A stretch of 57,665 nt of DNA from an uncultured Prevotellaceae bacterium (GTDB lineage: Bacteria > Bacteroidota > Bacteroidia > Bacteroidales > Muribaculaceae): positions 1 to 57,665 of the forward strand of contig CAMJJG010000010.1 of assembly GCA_946406035.1 (NCBI GenBank). The letters run 5' to 3'. The notes beneath the pieces are model-generated. The model was not told the DNA's origin. It did not search any database and worked only from the letters and a program-made list of their open reading frames with translations. Within the stretch, counting starts at the first letter, position 1. Each line of letters opens with the position of its first letter. The position numbers were made by a program, and so were the translations under genes. Shown piece after piece: positions 45,130 through 54,386 of the stretch.

Positions 45130-48100
45130 ATGAACGGCATCACCGACGGTAGCAAGAGAAACCTGCTGGTCATCAAGGCCTCGGCAGGCTCGGGTAAAAC
45201 CTATAACCTGGCCTTGCAGTACATCAAGCATCTGTTATTCACCACTAGCGAGGACGGCAAGTTGATACCACGCCGTGGCCGTGACGATGCACGCATTGTC
45301 AATGCCCATCGCCTGTTGCTGGCCATTACATTTACCAACAAGGCCACCGATGAGATGAAGAAGCGCATTGTCAAGGAACTCTACAGGCTGTCCCAGCCTG
45401 GTGCCGACAGCGATTATCTGGATGGATTCATGAACGAGTCGGGACTTGATGAGGCGACGGTGAGGAATCTGGCGCAGCAAGCGTTAAACGAGTTGCTGTT
45501 TGACTACAGTTACTTCAACGTGAGCACTATCGACTCCTTTTTCCAGAGCATCTTGCGCAATTTTGCCCGTGAACTAGACAGGGACTTCAACTACGACATC
45601 CAGCTCGAGGAGAAGTATGCTGTCAGGGTGGCGTTGCATAATTTCCTGCTCTCGTTGGGGCGCGGCAAGTCGGCCCAGGTTGATGACTGGGTGAAGGAGT
45701 ACATGAGGCACATGACTCATGGCGACGCCGACAAGAGCCGGTGGAAATTTTTTGACGACGGAGGCGAATTGCTCAGTTTCGCCAACCAGATCAACAGTGA
45801 GATGTTCCGCGCCAAGATGCCCGAGATACGTGACTATTTGGGGCAAGTCGATGAAAATGGTGATTTCCAGAGCGATTTTTCACGCATCCGCGCCTTTAAA
45901 AAGCACATTCATGCTGTGGCCAAGCAGCGCCAGCAGGCTGTCGAGGCCGCCCTTGAGGAATTAAGGGACACGCTATTGCCGCTTTCTGACAGGTTGAGCG
46001 GGAACCGCTCGTTGGGACCATGGATGAAAAAAGGTGGTAATACCCCGTTGTCCAAGTCGCTCAAGGGCGCCGACGAGCAAGTTATCATCAAGCAGTTTAA
46101 GGGTGGCTCTCCCGGCGAGGCTACTGTGGACCAGGTGCTGCGCCTGGTCACGGCCTTCTTCCACGACTCGCTGGTGGCCGATTTCTTCAAGAAAATGGAG
46201 GACAATCTGGGGCTGCTGGGCTTGTTGGCCATGATCGACCTGTTCCTGGAACGCTATCGCCGTGAGACCAATTCCATCCTCATCGGTGACACCAATGAAT
46301 TGATTGGCACCGTCCTGGAAAGCGGCTCCGACTTCGTCTATGAGCGGGTTGGTACCTCTATCGCCCATTTCATGATCGATGAGTTCCAGGACACGAGCAC
46401 CAAGCAATATGAGAACTTTCGCGGGTTGTTGCAAGAGAGCCTTGCCAACGGTCATTTCAACATGCTCATTGGCGATGCCAAGCAATCGATCTATCGCTTC
46501 CGCAATGCCGACCCAACGGTCTTTCGCGAGCGGGTGGGGAAGGACTTTGACCATGACATCTATCAGCCTGCTACCCAGGAGGGTAAACCCAAGTCAACCA
46601 ATTATCGCAGTTCTCCCAACATCATTGAGTTTAACAATCGCCTCTTTGGTTATGCCGGCACATGCTATCCGGGTGTGCCGGCGGTGGAGAAATCCTATCA
46701 GGATGTCCGTCAAGGTCTGCCTCCTGGCATCCATGACAAGAAAGTACCTGGCTACGTGCGGCTGTTGATGGGCAATTATGGCCGTTTGCTGGACGATGAA
46801 TTCATTCGGCATGCAGTCGATAGCGAGCAGGTGGCGATAGATGATTCTGGCGCTGTCGATGTGCTGGATATCTTACCCGCCTACCTGTTGCAGTTGCATC
46901 AACGCTATGATTGGGGCCGAATTGGCATCCTTGTCAATTCCAACGAACAAGGCAAGCGGATTGTAGAACGGGTGCTGGATTATAACCGTCGCACCACGGG
47001 TGAGCACATCAACATCATCTCGGGAGAGTCGTTGTTGCTTAATAATTCATCGGTGGTTAGGCGCATCATTGCACTGTTGCGCTTCATCGACATCAGCCAG
47101 ATTGGTGCCAGCGAGGAGGATGCCGACGATATCGACCGCGATATCATCGACAAGAATGTCGAGCAGGTGAACAGGAAACGCATGAGCGACCAGCGCCTTT
47201 ATGCGGCCATGAGCCGATTTGTACAGGCCATCTCGGCCCATCCTGACGGCTCGTCCCTCGAGAACGGCCAGATGCTGGAAGAGAGCTTCAATGAGTTTGG
47301 CAACGGCTGGAGTGACGATAAAGTTGATGTTAACGCATCACGACAGGCGACCAATGCCATTGTTGAGCGTTTGTTGCCCTCGAGCGATGAACTCACCACA
47401 CTGGTGAGTATAGTCGAGAACATCATCGCCTACTTCAAGAGCGATTGTGTCGATGGCGCTGATGTTGACCGTGAGGCTGCGTTCCTGCTGGCGTTTCAAG
47501 ATACGGTAATGCAGTTTGCGGCGCTGCGCAATGGTGGCAGTGTGAGGGAATTTCTCAAGTTTTGGGACGAGAAGAAGGACAAACTCACGGTTAGCACGTC
47601 GGCGACCAACGACGCTGTCAACATCATGACCATCCACAAGGCCAAGGGCCTTGAGTTTGACTGTGTTGTGATCCCATTTGCCAATTGGGAAATCAACGAC
47701 AACAGCAAGGAGAGCGAGTATTGGATGCCACGCGACGTCCTCATCGATGTCATGCAATCAATGGCCCCTGATGCCCCTGCTGCCAGCTGTGAGATTGTGC
47801 CACCGCTGGCACGTGTCAAGAAAGGACCCCTTGTCGAGGCCTATGAGCTGGGCTTGCTCCATGACCGGGCGAGCGGGTTTGTGGCCGAGCAGCGATCGGC
47901 GGTGATCATCGACAACCTCAACAAGACCTATGTCGCCATGACCCGACCGCGCACCGAGCTACACCTGTTTGCCGACGGTGACAGGAACAATGACTTGAAG
48001 CCCCTGTTGCAGGACTTTATCGACTCGTCGGGAATCATGGTTCCCATAGTTGGCCGTGACGCGCAGCCCATCGGCTGGTATGAGTACGGTGAGATATCCG

Positions 48101-48726
48101 ATCGCCAGCTCATTGACAGCAAGCGTCAAGAGGAAGAGTCCGACGTGATTAGGCAACCGCTGGAACGGTATCTGGTCAATAGCATTCCGTCATCTATCAG
48201 AGTCAAGGTCGAGAACGCTTCTAGTGCTCATATCGAGGCGGGTATCCGACTCCATAGCCTGATGAGCCGCATCCATGATCGCAACGACGTGGATTGGGCG
48301 ATCAATCACTGCCTCAAGCACGGCATCATCACCCGCGATGCCGATGACCCCTGTGGTATTGATAATGTCAACGCCCACGTGCGTGGCCCCATTCTGGATT
48401 CCAACTCTCAGGTATCTGTTTGGTTTGACCCGGCGAATCGGGTGTATAGCGAGCGCACCATCACCAGTGCCAGCGATTCGCTATGGAGCGTGGATGGCAT
48501 CGAGAACCTGCGTCCTGACCGCATCATCTGTCGCCCCGATGGCACCATGCTGGTCATTGACTACAAGAGTGGGCAACGTGACGACAAGCGCTACCTCCAG
48601 CAGCTGGCCCAATACATCGCCAAGCTGCGTCTCATCTTCCCCGACAACCCTATTGCCGGCCGCATCTGGTACATTGCCCAAGACCTCATCCTTGACGAAC
48701 ATGGCCACGAAATAGATCTTCGCTAA
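45130..48726 (+). CDS. AddA-like UvrD helicase/exonuclease subunit
   Basis: 1198-residue ATP-dependent helicase-nuclease of the AddA/RecB type, which processes double-strand breaks for recombination. Seen: Walker A in ASAGSGKT (residues 17-24), AITFTNKATDEMKKRI (motif Ia), DEFQDTS (about 417-423, motif II), IGDAKQSIYRFRNAD (motif III), NYRSSPNIIEFNN (motif IV), TIHKAKGLEFDCVVIP (about 834-849, motif V) and KTYVAMTRPRTEL (motif VI). The C-terminus has a PD-(D/E)XK-type nuclease with RPDRIICRPDGTMLVIDYKSG split across residues 1128-1148, that is, Asp1130 and the D-Y-K core. A partner AddB gene is not in the window. The last part of the gene has no terminator hairpin that I can see. Confidence 0.9.
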   Translation: MNGITDGSKRNLLVIKASAGSGKTYNLALQYIKHLLFTTSEDGKLIPRRGRDDARIVNAHRLLLAITFTNKATDEMKKRIVKELYRLSQPGADSDYLDGFMNESGLDEATVRNLAQQALNELLFDYSYFNVSTIDSFFQSILRNFARELDRDFNYDIQLEEKYAVRVALHNFLLSLGRGKSAQVDDWVKEYMRHMTHGDADKSRWKFFDDGGELLSFANQINSEMFRAKMPEIRDYLGQVDENGDFQSDFSRIRAFKKHIHAVAKQRQQAVEAALEELRDTLLPLSDRLSGNRSLGPWMKKGGNTPLSKSLKGADEQVIIKQFKGGSPGEATVDQVLRLVTAFFHDSLVADFFKKMEDNLGLLGLLAMIDLFLERYRRETNSILIGDTNELIGTVLESGSDFVYERVGTSIAHFMIDEFQDTSTKQYENFRGLLQESLANGHFNMLIGDAKQSIYRFRNADPTVFRERVGKDFDHDIYQPATQEGKPKSTNYRSSPNIIEFNNRLFGYAGTCYPGVPAVEKSYQDVRQGLPPGIHDKKVPGYVRLLMGNYGRLLDDEFIRHAVDSEQVAIDDSGAVDVLDILPAYLLQLHQRYDWGRIGILVNSNEQGKRIVERVLDYNRRTTGEHINIISGESLLLNNSSVVRRIIALLRFIDISQIGASEEDADDIDRDIIDKNVEQVNRKRMSDQRLYAAMSRFVQAISAHPDGSSLENGQMLEESFNEFGNGWSDDKVDVNASRQATNAIVERLLPSSDELTTLVSIVENIIAYFKSDCVDGADVDREAAFLLAFQDTVMQFAALRNGGSVREFLKFWDEKKDKLTVSTSATNDAVNIMTIHKAKGLEFDCVVIPFANWEINDNSKESEYWMPRDVLIDVMQSMAPDAPAASCEIVPPLARVKKGPLVEAYELGLLHDRASGFVAEQRSAVIIDNLNKTYVAMTRPRTELHLFADGDRNNDLKPLLQDFIDSSGIMVPIVGRDAQPIGWYEYGEISDRQLIDSKRQEEESDVIRQPLERYLVNSIPSSIRVKVENASSAHIEAGIRLHSLMSRIHDRNDVDWAINHCLKHGIITRDADDPCGIDNVNAHVRGPILDSNSQVSVWFDPANRVYSERTITSASDSLWSVDGIENLRPDRIICRPDGTMLVIDYKSGQRDDKRYLQQLAQYIAKLRLIFPDNPIAGRIWYIAQDLILDEHGHEIDLR

Positions 48727-48883
48727 GAATTGTTTGAATATTTAGAATCGATACAGCAGTTGGCCCTAAAAGTTATTAAATGCAAGTTACGCTAAGAACT
48801 TGCCTGCATCCTATTAAGCCTCTATATCGCATGAGGTTGAACTAAATTTAGAGACTAAAAACAAGGGTCTCGAAACTTTTTAT

Positions 48884-48891
48884 TACCTTTG
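48884..48891 (+). promoter_or_regulatory. Putative -7 box of the argS promoter
   Basis: TACCTTTG, the commonest -7 form in this window, 42 nt before the argS start. A TTG is not found at the normal distance. Confidence 0.5.
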
Positions 48892-48932
48892 CAGTTTGAA
48901 TCGCTGAAAACAATAAAAACAACTATATAACT

Positions 48933-50717
48933 ATGTCGATTGATAATATTTTGGCTCAGGCTACCGCAGCGGCGGTAAAAGAATTGTACGGTGTGGATTT
49001 CCCTGCCGAGAAGATAGTGCCCCAGACGACTAAACGCGAATTTGAGGGCAACGAGACGATTGTAGTCTTCCCCTTCCTGAAGGCTTCACACAAGGCGCCC
49101 GACGTGACTGCTCAGGAGATTGGCGAGTACATGCAGGCCCATTGCGATGCCGTCGAGAAGTTTAATGTCATCAAGGGTTTCTTGAATATTACCATCAAGC
49201 CCTCATTTTGGACAGGAATTCTGCGCCATGTTGCCGAGCAGCCTGATTATGGCTTCACGCCCGTGACCGATGATAGCCAGCTGGTGATGATCGAGTACTC
49301 CTCGCCCAACACCAACAAGCCGCTACACCTGGGACACGTGAGAAACAACCTGTTGGGCTACAGCCTGTCCCGCATCATGCAGGCCAATGGTTACAAGGTG
49401 GTCAAAACCAATATTGTTAACGACCGCGGTATCCACATCTGCAAGTCGATGCTCGCGTGGCTCAAGTGGGGCAACGGCGCTACTCCCGAGTCCACGGGCA
49501 AGAAGGGTGACCACCTGATTGGCGACTTCTATGTGGCCTTTGACAAGCACTACAAGGCCGAGGTCAAGGAGCTGGTCGACAAGGGAATGAGCCAGGAAGA
49601 GGCCGAGAAGCAGGCCCCGCTCATCCAGGAGGCTCACGACATGCTGCGTCGCTGGGAGGCTGGTGATGCCGAGGTGCGCGCGCTGTGGAAGAAGATGAAC
49701 GATTGGGTATATGCCGGTTTTGACGAGACCTATAGGCGCATGGGCGTCTCGTTTGATAAGATCTATTACGAGAGCGATACCTATCTCGTGGGCCGTGATA
49801 CCGTCCTCGAGGGCCTGAACAAGGGCCTGTTCTACCGCAAGGAGGACCAGAGTGTGTGGGCTGACCTCACACCCGATGGTTTGGACCACAAACTGTTGCT
49901 GCGCAGCGATGGCACGTCGGTATATATGACTCAGGACATCGGCACCGCCCAGTTGCGCTACAAGGACTATCCCATCGATCGCATGATCTATGTGGTGGGT
50001 AATGAGCAGAACTACCACTTCCAGGTGCTGTCACTGCTGCTCGATAAGTTGGGCTTCAAGTGGGGCAAGGACCTTGTGCACTTCTCCTATGGCATGGTTG
50101 AGTTGCCCAATGGCAAGATGAAGTCCCGCGAGGGTACTGTTGTCGATGCCGATGAACTCATGGACGAGATGATTGCCACTGCCACCGAGATGGCTGGCGA
50201 GCCTGGACGCTTGCAGGGTGTGCCCGACGAGGAGCGCGCCGACGTGCTTCGGATGATTGGTCTGGGAGCCCTCAAGTACTTTATCCTCAAGGTTGATCCC
50301 AGAAAGACCATGCTGTTCGACCCCAGCGAGTCGATTGACTTCAATGGCAATACCGGCCCGTTTATCCAGTATACCCATGCCCGCATCAAGTCGGTGCTGC
50401 GCAAGAGTGGTGAGGACTATAATGCAGTGGACATCAGCACTGTTGAGCCTAATGATAAGGAAACCGCGCTCATACAGAAACTGGCCGATTTCACCACTGC
50501 CGTCGCCGACGCGGGCCGCAACTACAGCCCCGCGCTGATTGCCAACTATGTCTATGATCTGGCCAAGGAGTATAACCAGTTCTACCACGATTATAGCATC
50601 CTCAAGGAGCAGGACGAGAAGGTACGCGCCTTCCGCCTGCTGCTCAGTGCCACTGTAGCCAGCGTCATCAGCCGCGGCATGTCGTTGCTCGGCATTGAAG
50701 TGCCCGAGAGAATGTAA
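48933..50717 (+). CDS. argS: Arginine-tRNA ligase
   Basis: 594-residue class I aminoacyl-tRNA synthetase charging tRNA-Arg. Seen: the N-terminal tRNA-binding Add-1 domain (about 1-105), the ATP-binding motif SSPNTNKPLHLGHVRNNLLG with HLGH at residues 132-135, NIVNDRGIHICKSM, a second catalytic signature GTVVDADELMDEM following KMKSREG (near 395), and the DALR anticodon-binding domain (about 475-594, with FIQYTHARIKSVLRK and the end SRGMSLLGIEVPERM). Full family length with all motifs; no anomaly. Confidence 0.97.
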   Translation: MSIDNILAQATAAAVKELYGVDFPAEKIVPQTTKREFEGNETIVVFPFLKASHKAPDVTAQEIGEYMQAHCDAVEKFNVIKGFLNITIKPSFWTGILRHVAEQPDYGFTPVTDDSQLVMIEYSSPNTNKPLHLGHVRNNLLGYSLSRIMQANGYKVVKTNIVNDRGIHICKSMLAWLKWGNGATPESTGKKGDHLIGDFYVAFDKHYKAEVKELVDKGMSQEEAEKQAPLIQEAHDMLRRWEAGDAEVRALWKKMNDWVYAGFDETYRRMGVSFDKIYYESDTYLVGRDTVLEGLNKGLFYRKEDQSVWADLTPDGLDHKLLLRSDGTSVYMTQDIGTAQLRYKDYPIDRMIYVVGNEQNYHFQVLSLLLDKLGFKWGKDLVHFSYGMVELPNGKMKSREGTVVDADELMDEMIATATEMAGEPGRLQGVPDEERADVLRMIGLGALKYFILKVDPRKTMLFDPSESIDFNGNTGPFIQYTHARIKSVLRKSGEDYNAVDISTVEPNDKETALIQKLADFTTAVADAGRNYSPALIANYVYDLAKEYNQFYHDYSILKEQDEKVRAFRLLLSATVASVISRGMSLLGIEVPERM

Positions 50718-50786
50718 ATTGATGCCGTTGGCATGGTTTTTGCAGTAAAAAATCCCTGAAGATTTTAAACTAAAAAACAACTCAAT

Positions 50787-51518
50787 ATGAACGACTGGAA
50801 TAATATCAATCAGTTTGGTGGTTATTCAACCGCTGTGCAGGCCGAGAATGAGCTCACGCTCAGGCGTTATGTGTCTGCAGTGATGCGCAAGGTCTATGGC
50901 AAGATGGCTCTGGGCTTGTTGCTCACGGCAATAACATCGTTTTTTGTGGCTTCTAGCCAGGCCGTGATGAGCCTGCTGTTCAGCACACCCGCCACAATCT
51001 GGATCCTCTTTGCTGCCGAGTTGGGACTGGTGATCTACCTGAGCGCCCGCATCGACAAACTCAACGCAGGCACGGCAACCGCACTGTTCTACCTTTATAG
51101 TGCAATCAATGGCGTGACGTTGGCTCCGATTTTCCTGGTCTATACGGGCACTAGCATTGCGACAACGTTTGCCATCACAGCGGGCACCTTTGCCCTGATG
51201 AGCCTCTCGGGCTACATCACCAAGCAGGATCTGTCCAAGTTTGGCTCTGTGATGATGATGGCCCTTCTGGGACTGATATTGTGCATCGTGGTTAATCTGT
51301 TCTTGCACAATGCCATGATGGATTTGATCATCAGTTGCGCTGGCGTGCTCATCTTTGTGGGCCTAACCGCATGGGACACCCAGGCCATCAAGCGCATGTG
51401 TGAAATGGCCGATCCCTCGATGCAGGGCAAGATTGCGACCATGGGCGCCCTCACGCTCTATCTGGACTTCATCAACCTGTTCATCCACTTGCTGCGCCTG
51501 TTTGGCAGCCGCGATTAA
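50787..51518 (+). CDS. Bax inhibitor-1/YccA family membrane protein
   Basis: 243 residues with seven hydrophobic helices between about residues 40 and 240, starting KMALGLLLTAITSFFVASS. The family (TMBIM, with E. coli YccA and YetJ as bacterial members) includes proton/calcium leak channels and modulators of the FtsH protease. Seen: MRKVYGKMALGLLLTA and the late segment WDTQAIKRMCE, where the Asp is the conserved gating residue. The role in this organism is not known. It lies 69 nt after argS on the same strand and is closed by a hairpin terminator. Confidence 0.92.
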   Translation: MNDWNNINQFGGYSTAVQAENELTLRRYVSAVMRKVYGKMALGLLLTAITSFFVASSQAVMSLLFSTPATIWILFAAELGLVIYLSARIDKLNAGTATALFYLYSAINGVTLAPIFLVYTGTSIATTFAITAGTFALMSLSGYITKQDLSKFGSVMMMALLGLILCIVVNLFLHNAMMDLIISCAGVLIFVGLTAWDTQAIKRMCEMADPSMQGKIATMGALTLYLDFINLFIHLLRLFGSRD

Positions 51519-51547
51519 AGATATACATAGGGAATAACACAATCCAG

Positions 51548-51580
51548 TAACCCCGGCACTTTATGTCGGGGTTAATTGTT
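51548..51580 (+). terminator. Terminator of the argS/Bax inhibitor-1 unit
   Basis: TAACCCCG (51548-51555) pairs with CGGGGTTA (51567-51574), followed by ATTGTT. Confidence 0.8.
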
Positions 51581-51633
51581 CCCCAACGTGGGGATCCTGG
51601 TAAATTTTCATCCTGCAAAATGAACCTTACGCC

Positions 51634-51695
51634 AAAATTTGTGCAAGCCGAAGGCAAACGAGCTCGCTCGGTTTGCTGAGGCTTGCACAAGTTTT
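51634..51695. repeat. Large imperfect palindrome at the start of the A+T-rich array
   Basis: AAAATTTGTGCAAGCC (51634-51649) pairs with GGCTTGCACAAGTTTT (51680-51695), one G-T wobble, and the inside continues with GGCAAACGAGC against GCTCGGTTTGCT, one bulge. The whole forms a hairpin of about 60 nt. It could be a repetitive extragenic palindrome, a terminator for the last array gene, or a boundary site. It separates the housekeeping genes from the array. Confidence 0.7.
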
Positions 51696-51789
51696 CCGTT
51701 TATCGTCACTATCATAAAGAATAGCGGTTGGTTTACCGCAAAGGTAAATCAACCGCGTATGCTTTGGCATGACTGAACGAAAACTCATT

Positions 51790-52197
51790 CTATCTTTCAG
51801 AACTGCCTTTTTTCAAGCAGTATACCAAATAAATGGCAATGCCCAATATGCTACCAAAAATAATTCTGATTGGATCACAAATAGATATTGGGATGACCGC
51901 CATCAATTCGACTATTAGCAAGATGGTTCCAATAATAAACAAGCCCTTTAGTCCTTTCAATAGTTTCATGCTCTTCTTATCCAAATTGTTCTTATGGTTA
52001 TAGATGAAACCTAAAAGAAACAGGCTGATTCCACTACTGAGGATGACGGAAAGATAAGTAATTAACCCGTGAATGTGAGGAGCACTCCAGAGGTTTACTA
52101 CACAACCAATCACATAAATGACAAAAAAGGCAATTAGAAAAACACCTAATGTCTTCAACAAAAGGCTTAAGGTCCTGCTGTTTGCTTTAGTTTCCAT
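51790..52197 (-). CDS. Small four-helix membrane protein, array family A
   Basis: 135 residues, no recognised family. Four hydrophobic helices at about 16-36, 45-63, 84-105 and 112-128, then a short basic end (CLKKGSSER). It is related to the protein at 54533-54958 (RTLSLLLKTLGVFLIA against KTLSIVLKALGIIIAL; LFLLGFIYNHKNNL against LWLLGAIYRRSYNL; FGSILGIAIYLVY against LGGLLGTGIGLYF) and to the fragment at the right edge. Last gene of the minus-strand array. Small polytopic proteins in such arrays can be toxin-immunity proteins, but that is inference. The codons are far richer in A/T than those of the genes to the left. Confidence 0.65.
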   Translation of the reverse strand: METKANSRTLSLLLKTLGVFLIAFFVIYVIGCVVNLWSAPHIHGLITYLSVILSSGISLFLLGFIYNHKNNLDKKSMKLLKGLKGLFIIGTILLIVELMAVIPISICDPIRIIFGSILGIAIYLVYCLKKGSSER

Positions 52198-52278
52198 AAC
52201 AATTATTTATTTGAAATGTTTAATTATAGTTTTAATCTTTAGACGTAACAACCTTGTCAAAAACTACACAAAAGAAGC

Positions 52279-52355
52279 GCTTTTTCGCCTAAAACACTCA
52301 CTTTCTTTTATGATTCTGGTATAAGTTCTTCAACCGAGTTTTGCGGGAAAAGACG
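52279..52355 (-). repeat. Array intergenic element, copy a
   Basis: The plus-strand core reads TTCTTCAACCGAG followed by a variable 6-8 nt and GAAAAGACG (ending 52355). It lies 23 nt downstream of the stop of the gene at 52379. The promoter-bearing half is reduced here: only the TTTTTCGCCTAAAACACTCA part is present and there is no TACCTTTG box. Confidence 0.75.
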
Positions 52356-52378
52356 TAATAAATGGTAAAACTTATCTT

Positions 52379-52897
52379 TTACTTATAGAACCATTCTCTA
52401 AGGCTTTTTATACGGTCGTAAAATTCAGATGCTGAGCTATCTGTCTCCAAAATAAGCATTTGAATATCAAAAAGCTTTATTATGTAATATCTTTTGAAAT
52501 ACCATCTTGTTATCTTGCCATTCTCTATAATAGAAACGCACATGGTGCCGAATTGAGTGCTATTTAAAAGTGAATCAGAAGAGAGTACTTTTTGGGGATA
52601 TTCTTCTATAGATTTTTTGATTTCATCATAGCAATTCTTATTTATTTTATATGAAAAAACCGGTCCCATTATCGAGTCCCTCCATCTGAGGCCGTAATAA
52701 AAAACCTTATTGGTTGAATCGGTACCAGGAACCTTATAACTACCTAAATCACTATATGAAATTTGAGTTGCCCAAACTGGCTTATCTTGAATTCCAATAT
52801 GGGAATAGATTATTTTGTTTATTGCATTCGTCAATTCCTCAGAATAACAAATGTTGAGCAATAAAAACGACAATATTACTAACAAAATCCTACGCAT
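52379..52897 (-). CDS. Hypothetical exported protein of the array
   Basis: 172 residues from the ATG at 52897 (another at 52906 adds three residues). Seen: signal peptide MRRILLVILSFLLLNICYS, which ends in a region with a cysteine but no clean lipobox, then a soluble domain with mixed strands and helices (KVFYYGLRWRDSIMGPVFSY; KNCYDEIKKSIEEYPQKVL; YFKRYYIIKLFDIQMLILET). It is likely periplasmic or surface-held. No family recognised. The promoter box TACCTTTG is at 52934-52941 inside array element b. Confidence 0.65.
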   Translation of the reverse strand: MRRILLVILSFLLLNICYSEELTNAINKIIYSHIGIQDKPVWATQISYSDLGSYKVPGTDSTNKVFYYGLRWRDSIMGPVFSYKINKNCYDEIKKSIEEYPQKVLSSDSLLNSTQFGTMCVSIIENGKITRWYFKRYYIIKLFDIQMLILETDSSASEFYDRIKSLREWFYK

Positions 52898-52932
52898 GAA
52901 AAACAAAGCATATTAAATCAACAAGTTCTGTC

Positions 52933-53070
52933 GCAAAGGTAGCGATTTTTCGCCTTATACACTTCATTTTCTCTTATTTTTCGATGTTTTGTTGTTCATG
53001 AGGCGCTGGTACTCGCCAGAGTTTTATAATTTTGGAAAAGTTGCTCAACCGATTATGCTCTTAAAAGACG
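52933..53070 (-). repeat. Array intergenic element, copy b
   Basis: Full-length copy. Plus strand order: GCAAAGGTAGCGATTTTTCG (which on the minus strand is a TACCTTTGC -7 box for the gene at 52379-52897), a TCTT-rich stretch, TTTTTCGATG, a variable segment with a small GGCG/CGCC hairpin, the block TTTTATAATTTTGGAAAAG, TTGCTCAACCGA and AAAAGACG. It begins 9 nt after the stop of the gene at 53080. Confidence 0.85.
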
Positions 53071-53079
53071 GGAGCAGCA

Positions 53080-53778
53080 TTAATTCTTCGAGGCTCGAAC
53101 AGCACGGACGGTCAAGCCGCTGGTGCGGAGGATAGCGCCGCATCCCCAGCCACGGTCATCCCAATCACCCCAGAACATACACCTGGCGTTGGGGGCGTCG
53201 TGTAGGTTAATCGTACGTGTCCAACAGGCACCTGAAGAGCCAACTTCCTTGAGCGAACTTTTACTGCCATAGTAGTAACCGGTAGCGGGCAAGAACATGG
53301 TATTCCCATTGGGACCGGTGACCAACTGACCGTTCACGCCGTTCCTTTGGGTCCATTGCCAGGAGCATTTAGTACACAGTTCTCTGATCTGCTCATCCGA
53401 TGGCATGCGACCATGAGGATAATGTACACTAGCGGCATCATCGGCCGGATCCAACTCATTCTTGTTGTCAATAGCGCCGTACCTAGGGTTGTCGTTGTAC
53501 TTCGACAAATAAAACTCGCCATTACTATCATAACCGCCCCATTTATAGTTTTCCACGACATAAGTCGTTTTGGGAGTGGTTTCACCCCAAGCAAAGTAGT
53601 CGCCGATGTCCTCAGGTTTGTCGGCACCCACGTTACGGGTCGCCCACAACGTGCCGCTGGGCAGGCCCAGGTCAACATAATCGCCTTTATCGGGAACTGC
53701 CGGTTCATCTTTATCGTCACCACATGAAATGAGGATGAAAGGTAATGCAATAGCCATTAAAAAAAGAATCTTCTTCAT
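53080..53778 (-). CDS. Lipoprotein with FISUMP-type (Fibrobacter major paralogous) domain
   Basis: 232 residues from the ATG at 53778. Seen: lipoprotein signal MKKILFLMAIALPFILISC with the lipid-accepting Cys19, a short acidic linker, then the domain opening DYVDLGLPSGTLWATRNVGA, with GDYFAWGET, GRMPSDEQIRELCTKCSW and the end GLTVRAVRA. This is a common surface-domain type in Prevotella and related gut Bacteroidales (often annotated as a Fibrobacter succinogenes major paralogous domain); its function is not known, perhaps ligand binding. The longer frame from 53829 is rejected because it puts the signal peptide inside. The -7 box is at 53801-53808. Codon use is less A/T-biased than in its array neighbours. 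Confidence 0.8.
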   Translation of the reverse strand: MKKILFLMAIALPFILISCGDDKDEPAVPDKGDYVDLGLPSGTLWATRNVGADKPEDIGDYFAWGETTPKTTYVVENYKWGGYDSNGEFYLSKYNDNPRYGAIDNKNELDPADDAASVHYPHGRMPSDEQIRELCTKCSWQWTQRNGVNGQLVTGPNGNTMFLPATGYYYGSKSSLKEVGSSGACWTRTINLHDAPNARCMFWGDWDDRGWGCGAILRTSGLTVRAVRASKN

Positions 53779-53799
53779 AATAAGCAAAATTTTATTTTT

Positions 53800-53930
53800 G
53801 CAAAGGTAGCGATTTTTTCGCCTAGACACTCATTATCTCTTCTTTTTCGATGCTGTGTTATTAGGCGCTGTTCGATCCGACTTTTATAATTTTGGAAAAG
53901 TTGCTCAACCGAGTATTCTGTGAAAAGACG
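53800..53930 (-). repeat. Array intergenic element, copy c
   Basis: Full-length copy, the closest to the consensus I drew up. It carries TACCTTTG on the minus strand at 53801-53808, TCTTCTTTTTCGATGCTG, TTAGGCGCTGTTCGATCCGA, TTTTATAATTTTGGAAAAG, TTGCTCAACCGAGTATTCTG and GAAAAGACG ending at 53930. It lies 31 nt after the stop of the gene at 53962. Confidence 0.85.
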
Positions 53931-53961
53931 GAATGTCTTATAATCATTTTCTTTATCGCAT

Positions 53962-54378
53962 TTACCTTGATTGCACTACTCCCAAACTAATAAAAAAAAC
54001 AACCCATGAAAGAATTACGAATAGAGCGACCAAAAATCCTTTAATTATCCTGTGTTTTTCATTTTCGTATTTGCTATTCTGTTCTTTATAGAACTCTTCC
54101 ATATCATCTGTGGTATGTTTTGGCATGACTTTAAACATAAACGGAATGCAGAGCAGAAAGCAAATAATTGTAGATGCGAACAGTTTTGTCTCAGTAATAG
54201 TTCCAACCGTAAAATAAGCCAATATAAGAAATAATGACTCAAGGTTCAATAATGGGCATACAGCAGGAATCCCACCTAAATACAAGTAAGAAAAAACATC
54301 CTCCCTTGGCCATCCATAATGAATCAACGCGTGGTATGTTCGATAAATTATGTATCTGTAAAATTCAATAACAAACAT
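53962..54378 (-). CDS. Hypothetical membrane protein of the array
   Basis: 138 residues, unrecognised. Hydrophobic segments at about 29-60, 64-84 and 111-133, with a charged, hydrophilic segment between the second and third (PKHTTDDMEEFYKEQNSKYE). The N-terminus is aromatic-rich (FYRYIIYRTYHALIHYGWP). The -7 box at 54388-54395 lies so close to the start ATG that transcription would begin about 3 nt before it, so the mRNA may be nearly leaderless, or the true start may be further in. Strongly A/T-rich codons. Confidence 0.6.
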   Translation of the reverse strand: MFVIEFYRYIIYRTYHALIHYGWPREDVFSYLYLGGIPAVCPLLNLESLFLILAYFTVGTITETKLFASTIICFLLCIPFMFKVMPKHTTDDMEEFYKEQNSKYENEKHRIIKGFLVALFVILSWVVFFISLGVVQSR

Positions 54379-54386
54379 TTCAACTT

